Shown: positions 51,960-56,307 of the stretch, piece by piece
Layout: each line of letters begins with the position of its first letter
How positions within the stretch are numbered: position 1 is the first letter of the stretch
Program-made: the position numbers and the translations under genes
Notes under the pieces: generated by a model
Told to the model about the DNA's origin: nothing
Database searches by the model: none
What the model saw: only the letters and a program-made list of their open reading frames with translations
Origin: an uncultured Collinsella sp.
GTDB taxonomy: Bacteria > Actinomycetota > Coriobacteriia > Coriobacteriales > Coriobacteriaceae
Assembly (NCBI GenBank): GCA_900541065.1
Contig: UQIE01000015.1
Location: 1-56,307, forward strand
Length of the DNA stretch: 56,307 bases
Direction of reading: 5' to 3'

Positions 51960-54221
51960 TTACGCTTTCTTGGCGGGAGCCTTAACAGCAGCTGCCTTGG
52001 CCTTGGGAGCAGCCTTTTTGGTGGCTGCCTTCTTGGCCGTGGTGGACTTGGCCGAAGCCTTGGCAGCGGGCTTGGCAGCCTTCGCCTTAGCCGGAGCCTT
52101 CTTGGCAGCCGCGGCCTTGGGCTTCACCGAGGACGCACGCTTGCGCGTCGCCTTCTTGGGCTCCTCGACCACGGGCGGCTTGTAGCTGCTGGGACCGCGA
52201 CGCTTAAGCACCACGCCCGCCAGACCGGGAACCTTCATCTCGATGGAGTCCATTTGCCCGTTCCAGGGATAGGGCTCGCTCGAGCAAGTGTAGGGCTCCT
52301 CACCGGCGTATCCGCTGCCGCCAAACTCGGGACGGTCGGAATCGAAGATGACTTCCCAGTCGCCCTCGCGCGGCACGCCCACTCGGAAGCTCTCGTAGCT
52401 CGCCGGGTCAAAGTTGATCAGGATCACCAGGTCGTCATCGACGTCCTCGCCCTGACGCACAAAGCTCACGATGGACTGCTTGGAGTTATCCGCGTCGATC
52501 CAGGTAAAGCCGTCGTCGGTGTAGCCGCGCTCGTACAGGGCGGGCTCGGCGGTGTACAAGTGGTTGAGCGCCTTAATGAACGCCTGATGATGACGATGGG
52601 TCTCGTACTCCTCGGTCAGGAACCACTGGATGGACTCGTAGTAGCGCCACTCAATAAACTGGCCGATCTCGTTGCCCATAAAGTTGAGCTTGGCACCAGG
52701 ATGCGTCATTTGGTAGAAGGCCAGCGTGCGCAGGCCGGCAAACTGGCGCCACCAGTCGCCTGGCATGCGGCCGATCAGCGAGCACTTGCCGTGCACGACC
52801 TCGTCGTGGCTCAGCGGGCAAATGAAGTTCTCGGTAAAGGCGTACATGATGGAGAACGTGAGCAACCCGTGGTTGCCGGGACGCCACGGAAAATCGGTCT
52901 GCATGTAGTGCAGGGTGTCGTTCATCCAGCCCATGTCCCACTTGTAGTGGAAGCCCAGGCCGCCGTCCTGCGGCGGATAGGTCACAAGCGGCCACGCGGT
53001 GGACTCCTCGGCCATCATCATCACGTTGGGGTAATGCGCCTCTACAGCGCAGTTGACCTGGCGGATAAACGCGCTGGCGTCCAGGTCCTCCTCGGTACCG
53101 TACTTGTTGAACTTCTTTTGGCCCGGATCGTCGATGCCAAAGTTGAGGTACAGCATGCTGGATACGCCGTCCATGCGAATGCCGTCAACGTGGAAGTTCT
53201 CGAGCCAATACAGCACATTGGAGACCAGGAAGGAACGGACCTCGCCACGGGCGAAGTCGAACTTGTGCGTGCCCCAGTTGGGATGAATCTCGTGCTCAAA
53301 CAGCATGTGGCCGTTAAAGGTGGCAAGGCCGTGGGAGTCGGCGCAAAAACCGCCGGGAACCCAGTCCATGATCACACCGATGCCAGCCTCGTGGCAGGCA
53401 TCGATAAAGTGCATGAGCTGCTGCGGGTTGCCGTAGCGCGACGTGGCGGCATAGTATCCGGTCGTCTGGTAACCCCAGGAGCCGTCGAAGGGATGCTCCA
53501 TAAGCGGCATGACCTCGATATGTGTGTAGCCCATGTCGCGCACGTAGTCCACGAGCTCCACCGACAGGTCGTCGTAGGTGTAGAACTCGCCGCGCTGGGC
53601 GGGGAAGGGATCCATGGGACCGGGGTAGTTGCCGTACTCGTCCGGCTCGCCCTGCGGCGCGTCGCCGTGGCGCTTCCACGAGCCAATATGCACCTCGTAG
53701 ATGTTAAGCGGCTGCGACATGTGGTTGTGGCCGGCGCGGCGCTTGAGCCACGCGGCGTCGTTCCACTGGTAGCCATCGAGGGTCCACAGCACGCTCGCGG
53801 TACCCGGGGGGCACTCGGCCTTAAAGGCATACGGATCGGCCTTGTAGAGCTTCTCGCCCTCGTTGGTCTCGATGAGATATTTATAGAGCTGGCCCTGCTC
53901 GGCACCAGGAATAAAGCCTTCCCAAATAGCGCTCGTATGCACGGGCAACAGCGGGTTGGCTTCCTCATCCCAGTCGTTAAATTCGCCAATGACATGGACG
54001 CTCTTTACGTCGGGCGCCCAAACGCAAAAGCGCCAGCCGCGCGTGCGCTGCTGCGTGTCGGGATGCGCGCCCATCTTTTCCCAGCTGCGTTCCCACATAC
54101 CAATGCCAAACAGATAGACATCGTCCTTGGAGAGTTCCGGTGCGTGCGGGGCGGCTTTACGGGTAGCGGGCTTTTTGGTTGCTGGCTTTAGCTTTGTATC
54201 GCTCACGTTTGATCCCATCAT
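51960..54221 (-). CDS. glgB: 1,4-alpha-glucan branching enzyme with Lys/Ala-rich tails
   Basis: The roughly 753-residue enzyme makes alpha-1,6 branches. After a basic N-terminus (KPATKKPATRKAAPH) there is a CBM48 module (FCVWAPDVKSVHVIGEFNDW) and a GH13 barrel with nucleophile Asp (VDGIRMDGVSSML), acid Glu (VMMMAEESTAWP) and Asp (LSHDEVVHGK). The last 77 residues are a Lys/Ala/Pro/Thr-rich tail (KKATRKRASSVKPK onward) absent from standard GlgB. The start is uncertain: ATG 54221 or 54218, or a GTG at 54206, none with a clear ribosome-binding site. It heads the leftward glycogen locus. Confidence 0.93.
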   Translation of the reverse strand: MMGSNVSDTKLKPATKKPATRKAAPHAPELSKDDVYLFGIGMWERSWEKMGAHPDTQQRTRGWRFCVWAPDVKSVHVIGEFNDWDEEANPLLPVHTSAIWEGFIPGAEQGQLYKYLIETNEGEKLYKADPYAFKAECPPGTASVLWTLDGYQWNDAAWLKRRAGHNHMSQPLNIYEVHIGSWKRHGDAPQGEPDEYGNYPGPMDPFPAQRGEFYTYDDLSVELVDYVRDMGYTHIEVMPLMEHPFDGSWGYQTTGYYAATSRYGNPQQLMHFIDACHEAGIGVIMDWVPGGFCADSHGLATFNGHMLFEHEIHPNWGTHKFDFARGEVRSFLVSNVLYWLENFHVDGIRMDGVSSMLYLNFGIDDPGQKKFNKYGTEEDLDASAFIRQVNCAVEAHYPNVMMMAEESTAWPLVTYPPQDGGLGFHYKWDMGWMNDTLHYMQTDFPWRPGNHGLLTFSIMYAFTENFICPLSHDEVVHGKCSLIGRMPGDWWRQFAGLRTLAFYQMTHPGAKLNFMGNEIGQFIEWRYYESIQWFLTEEYETHRHHQAFIKALNHLYTAEPALYERGYTDDGFTWIDADNSKQSIVSFVRQGEDVDDDLVILINFDPASYESFRVGVPREGDWEVIFDSDRPEFGGSGYAGEEPYTCSSEPYPWNGQMDSIEMKVPGLAGVVLKRRGPSSYKPPVVEEPKKATRKRASSVKPKAAAAKKAPAKAKAAKPAAKASAKSTTAKKAATKKAAPKAKAAAVKAPAKKA

Positions 54222-54442
54222 GACGCGGCAGCGTGTTGCCTTGGTGACTAGATGCGAAAGGTCCAAGGCTGCACGAATCGAAGGGACGGCGAAGTTTCTG
54301 TGATTCGTTCCACCTCGCGTGCTCGGTGGATCTTTCGGCAGAAACTACGATAACACCTGTGCGTTAGTTTTATGGACGAAAGCGGATTTGCGGGGGCGTT
54401 TAATCGGTAAGCGACATGTTTATACCACTGGCAGAATTGCCG

Positions 54443-54468
54443 TGGTAAAACTCTTGACAGTTTTACCA
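54443..54468. promoter_or_regulatory. Perfect TGGTAAAACT palindrome over a TTGACA box
   Basis: TGGTAAAACT (54443-54452) and AGTTTTACCA (54459-54468) are perfect 10-bp arms around 6 bp. The promoter hexamer TTGACA (54454-54459) lies inside, directed to the HAD gene, so a bound repressor would block it. No strong -10 is seen at 17 bp. The 331-bp gap 54222-54552 otherwise holds only the glgB leader. Confidence 0.6.
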
Positions 54469-54499
54469 ATTTGGGTTTCAAAATTGTTTGGCTGACGTT

Positions 54500-54530
54500 T
54501 GGTAAAACGTTTTTAGCAGGATGTTTACCA
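54500..54530. promoter_or_regulatory. Second TGGTAAA inverted operator-like site
   Basis: TGGTAAA (54500-54506) and TTTACCA (54524-54530) face each other across 17 bp, and the left one continues as TGGTAAAACG. With 54443-54468 this gives four copies of the same half-site within 90 bp, 20 bp before the HAD start. The same sequence occurs upstream of the GH13-GH77 gene. Confidence 0.5.
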
Positions 54531-54552
54531 TTTGATATCGAAAGGTTCGTTT

Positions 54553-55242
54553 ATGTCCCATACCGCCGCTCCCAAGGTTGCTTTTATTTTCGATTGCGAC
54601 GGCACGCTGGTTAATAGCACCCCCGTTTGGGCTTATGCTCAGCCAGAGTTATTGCACCGCCACGGTGTCGACGTTACGGTCGACGATTTTGCCCAGTTTG
54701 AGCATTTGTCGCTGGAGGATGAGTGTCAGGCCTACCACGACACCTGGGGCATTGGCGCGAATGGCGAGGAGTTGTACCGTGAGCTGAGCAATATTCTGAT
54801 TGATGGGTACTCCAAGGTGCCGCCGCGCGAGGGGCTCCTGGCGTTTTTGGAGCAGGCGAAGGCGGCAGGCATTGCCATGTGCGTGGCTACGTCCACGCCG
54901 GCCGAGCTGGTGCAGTCTGCGCTCGCTGGTGCCGGGCTCGACGTTTACATGGAGTTTGTTACCACGACGGGCGAGGCAGGTCGTTCCAAGCAGTTCCCCG
55001 ACGTATACGAGCTGGCGCTGCGCCGTCTGGAGGAGCGCCATGGGCACAAGTTTGAGCGTGCATGGGTGTTTGAGGATGCCGTCTTTGGCCTAAAGAGCTC
55101 TGGCACCGCCGGCTTTAAGCGCGTGGGCATCTATGACCCGCACGGCCGCATGAAGCGCGACGATGTGCGCACCAGCTGCGATATCTTTATCGACAGCTAT
55201 GAAGACCTGGATCTGGCCCACGTGCTTTCGTTTGAGGGATAG
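54553..55242 (+). CDS. HAD-superfamily hydrolase (beta-phosphoglucomutase-like)
   Basis: The 229-residue cytoplasmic protein has motif I FIFDCDGTLVNSTPVW (nucleophile Asp about residue 14), a helical cap, motif II CVATSTP, motif III Lys in GRSKQFPDVY and motif IV VFEDAVFGLKSS. This is the subfamily IA pattern of phosphatases and beta-phosphoglucomutases. ATG 54553 follows AAAGG by 7 nt. The palindromes upstream suggest sugar-dependent control, and a sugar phosphate substrate would fit the adjacent glycogen genes, but neither is shown. It is 9 bp upstream of the thiamine pyrophosphokinase gene. Confidence 0.88.
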   Translation: MSHTAAPKVAFIFDCDGTLVNSTPVWAYAQPELLHRHGVDVTVDDFAQFEHLSLEDECQAYHDTWGIGANGEELYRELSNILIDGYSKVPPREGLLAFLEQAKAAGIAMCVATSTPAELVQSALAGAGLDVYMEFVTTTGEAGRSKQFPDVYELALRRLEERHGHKFERAWVFEDAVFGLKSSGTAGFKRVGIYDPHGRMKRDDVRTSCDIFIDSYEDLDLAHVLSFEG

Positions 55243-55251
55243 GCGAGGGCT

Positions 55252-55932
55252 GTGGCTTGCAAGGTATTAGTGGTCTGCGGCTCGCCCGTTGTGGCGAGCG
55301 CGGATCTGCTGCGTCAACTGGCGGGGGAGTGCGACCACGTTGTCGCTGTGGACCGCGGACTCGACGCGCTGCTGGGCGCGGGGCTGGTCTGCGACGTATA
55401 TGTGGGGGATGCCGACACGGTAAGCGACGCCGGCCGCGCACTGGTCGATGCCGCCAAAGACTTCGAAGTAGAGCGCCACGACCCGTACAAGGACTACACC
55501 GATCTGGCACTGGCGCTCGATTCCGTCCGCCGTCGCTGGCCGGGTGCCGAAGTGGTTGCGACCTGCGCCACCGGTGGCCGTCCGGACATGGCGCTTTCCG
55601 TACTGGGCCTGCTCGCAGGCTACGATGACGCCCCAGTCTGGATTGCCGAGGACAAGGTGGTCGCCCGCATCCTTCGCGCAGGTGAATCGTGGACCATCGA
55701 AGGCGCCGAGGGCAAGACGTTCTCCATCATCGCCATTGCCCCCAACACCGAGGTAAGCGAACACGGCCTAGAGTGGGAACTAGATCACAGCCCCCTGGGC
55801 TTGTTGGCCGACACATGCATTAGCAACATAGTAAGATCTACTGCAAAGATCGAAGTCCACACCGGTACTGCAATAGCGTATTTGCTGCATCAGGGTTTTA
55901 TCGGGACGGCGGATAAAAATAATCGCTCGTAG
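55252..55932 (+). CDS. thiN: Thiamine pyrophosphokinase
   Basis: The 226-residue enzyme makes thiamine diphosphate from thiamine and ATP. Recognisable are VVAVDRGLDALLGAGL, the Asp-rich DVYVGDADTVS motif, the KDYTDLALAL substrate motif (residues 80-89) and TGGRPDMALSVLGLL, all of the TPK fold. It starts with GTG 55252 just behind AGGCGAGGG. It is probably co-transcribed with the HAD gene 9 bp upstream. Its last codons form the first arm of a terminator. Confidence 0.9.
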   Translation: MACKVLVVCGSPVVASADLLRQLAGECDHVVAVDRGLDALLGAGLVCDVYVGDADTVSDAGRALVDAAKDFEVERHDPYKDYTDLALALDSVRRRWPGAEVVATCATGGRPDMALSVLGLLAGYDDAPVWIAEDKVVARILRAGESWTIEGAEGKTFSIIAIAPNTEVSEHGLEWELDHSPLGLLADTCISNIVRSTAKIEVHTGTAIAYLLHQGFIGTADKNNRS

Positions 55933-55945
55933 AGTGATTATTTTT
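55915..55945 (+). terminator. Terminator overlapping the thiN 3' end
   Basis: AAAAATAATC (55915-55924) pairs with GATTATTTTT (55936-55945); outer GGGACGG and CCGTCCC sequences (about 55903-55955) extend the stem. The TAG stop at 55930 lies in the loop. Confidence 0.75.
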
Positions 55946-55996
55946 GCCCCGTCCCAGGAAAACCCGTAAGTGCGAGGATCAATTGCAAAAAACTTC

Positions 55997-56025
55997 TTGC
56001 ACAACTAAGAATCTTCCCCTATAGT
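55997..56025 (+). promoter_or_regulatory. Promoter of the tRNA-Ala gene
   Basis: TTGCAC (55997-56002) and TATAGT (56020-56025) are separated by exactly 17 bp and end 13 bp before the tRNA. This is the best sigma-70-type promoter in the window. Confidence 0.8.
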
Positions 56026-56038
56026 ATCTCCTCGTCAC

Positions 56039-56114
56039 GGGGGCGTAGCTCAGCTGGGAGAGCGCTTGACTGGCAGTCAAGAGGTCAGGGGTTCGATCCC
56101 CCTCGTCTCCACCA
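56039..56114 (+). tRNA. tRNA-Ala (GGC anticodon)
   Basis: The 76-nt gene folds into a full cloverleaf: acceptor GGGGGCG with CGTCTCC, including the G3-U70 pair that identifies tRNA-Ala; D arm GCTC/GAGC; anticodon stem CTTGA/TCAAG with loop CTGGCAG (anticodon GGC at 56072-56074); variable AGGTC; T arm AGGGG/CCCCT with TTCGATC loop; encoded CCA end at 56112-56114. A strong promoter precedes it and a terminator follows. Confidence 0.97.
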
Positions 56115-56124
56115 TCGTGAATTC

Positions 56125-56152
56125 AAAGGCCTTCGGTATCCCGAAGGCCTTT
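56125..56152 (+). terminator. Terminator after tRNA-Ala
   Basis: AAAGGCCTTCGG (56125-56136) pairs perfectly with CCGAAGGCCTTT (56141-56152) around TATC, 10 bp after the tRNA. Confidence 0.88.
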
Positions 56153-56190
56153 AATATGAGAAAGCCATTGTCAATAGGCATGTTTGTTCG

Positions 56191-56217
56191 AGCCCGGTTT
56201 TAAACCGGGCTTTTTCG
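56191..56217 (+). terminator. Second strong hairpin terminator
   Basis: AGCCCGGTTT (56191-56200) pairs with AAACCGGGCT (56202-56211), followed by TTTTCG. No gene is visible between this and the tRNA terminator, so it may serve as a backup. Confidence 0.85.
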
Positions 56218-56229
56218 TTTCCCGTCGGG

Positions 56230-56293
56230 AGAGCCCGCGCACGCTGCATGGCTTAGTCGACGCTTGCCTGGCAAGCTAATATCCGCGGGCTCT
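56230..56293. repeat. Inverted repeat at the right end of the window
   Basis: AGAGCCCGCG (56230-56239) and CGCGGGCTCT (56284-56293) are perfect 10-bp arms 44 bp apart. The intervening sequence has GCTTGCC/GGCAAGC, a smaller stem. No gene is seen here, and the window ends 14 bp later. Confidence 0.55.
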
Positions 56294-56307
56294 TGCGGGC
56301 GCGCTGC

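Noticed and set aside
51945..54191. 748-residue open frame opposite glgB
   Set aside because: Exactly mirrors glgB, which has all GH13 catalytic motifs; no domain on this strand.

Overview
The window looks like a piece of chromosome from a high-GC, Gram-positive gut actinobacterium of the class Coriobacteriia, most likely Collinsella or a close relative. This rests on overall gene style, glycogen and cell-wall gene content, GCC/GGC-rich housekeeping codons and recalled family resemblance; no database search was possible. I see 39 protein-coding genes (counting a broken cbiL), one tRNA-Ala(GGC), a remnant of an IS3-type transposase, one cobalamin riboswitch and many large intergenic palindromes.

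Layout. (1) 1-2196: a multi-pass flippase-like membrane protein and a TetR regulator. (2) 2199-24158: a cobalamin island. A leftward operon (7851 to 2308) sits behind a cobalamin riboswitch and encodes an exported CbiK-type chelatase, a small lipoprotein, a lipoprotein substrate-binding protein, a FecCD/BtuC permease and an ATPase with a C-terminal extension. Divergent from it, a tightly packed rightward operon (8310 to 24158) carries cbiF, cbiD, a truncated cbiL, cbiG, cbiH, cbiET, cbiA, cobT, cobU, cobS, a CobU-like/CobC fusion, cbiB, cobD, cbiP, cobA (cobO), cbiC and cbiJ. That is nearly the whole anaerobic route from cobalt-factor II to cobalamin, except that cbiL has lost about two thirds of its length. 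Codons here are strongly GCG/CGC-biased compared with the flanks, and an IS3 transposase fragment lies at the left border, which suggests acquisition by transfer.

(3) 24193-29476: a MacAB-like ABC exporter operon and an L,D-transpeptidase, all leftward. (4) 29626-32825: L-serine dehydratase and metK, leftward. (5) 33104-40316: rightward housekeeping genes gltX, priA, def, fmt, rsmB. (6) 40799-54221: a small zinc-ribbon protein and then a leftward glycogen locus, glgB-glgP-glgC-glgD-glgA followed by a fused GH13-GH77 enzyme. GlgA and GlgB both carry Lys/Ala/Thr-rich, histone-H1-like tails. (7) 54553-56307: a HAD phosphatase, thiamine pyrophosphokinase, tRNA-Ala and terminators.

How the genes work together. 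The cobalamin island couples a B12-repressed uptake and metal-chelation operon to de novo corrin synthesis and nucleotide-loop assembly. If the cbiL deletion is real, the pathway should stall at C20 methylation unless another enzyme supplies it, leaving salvage by the transporter plus CobA, CobU, CobS, CobT and CbiP. The glycogen locus holds synthesis (GlgC, GlgA, GlgB), degradation (GlgP) and oligosaccharide remodelling (GH13-GH77). Sequences related to TGGTAAAACG at both ends of that locus suggest a shared LacI-type regulator. Recurrent palindromes between genes (31257-31377, 32932-33023, 37686-37781, 40322-40731) are probably REP-like or MITE-like repeats of this genome.
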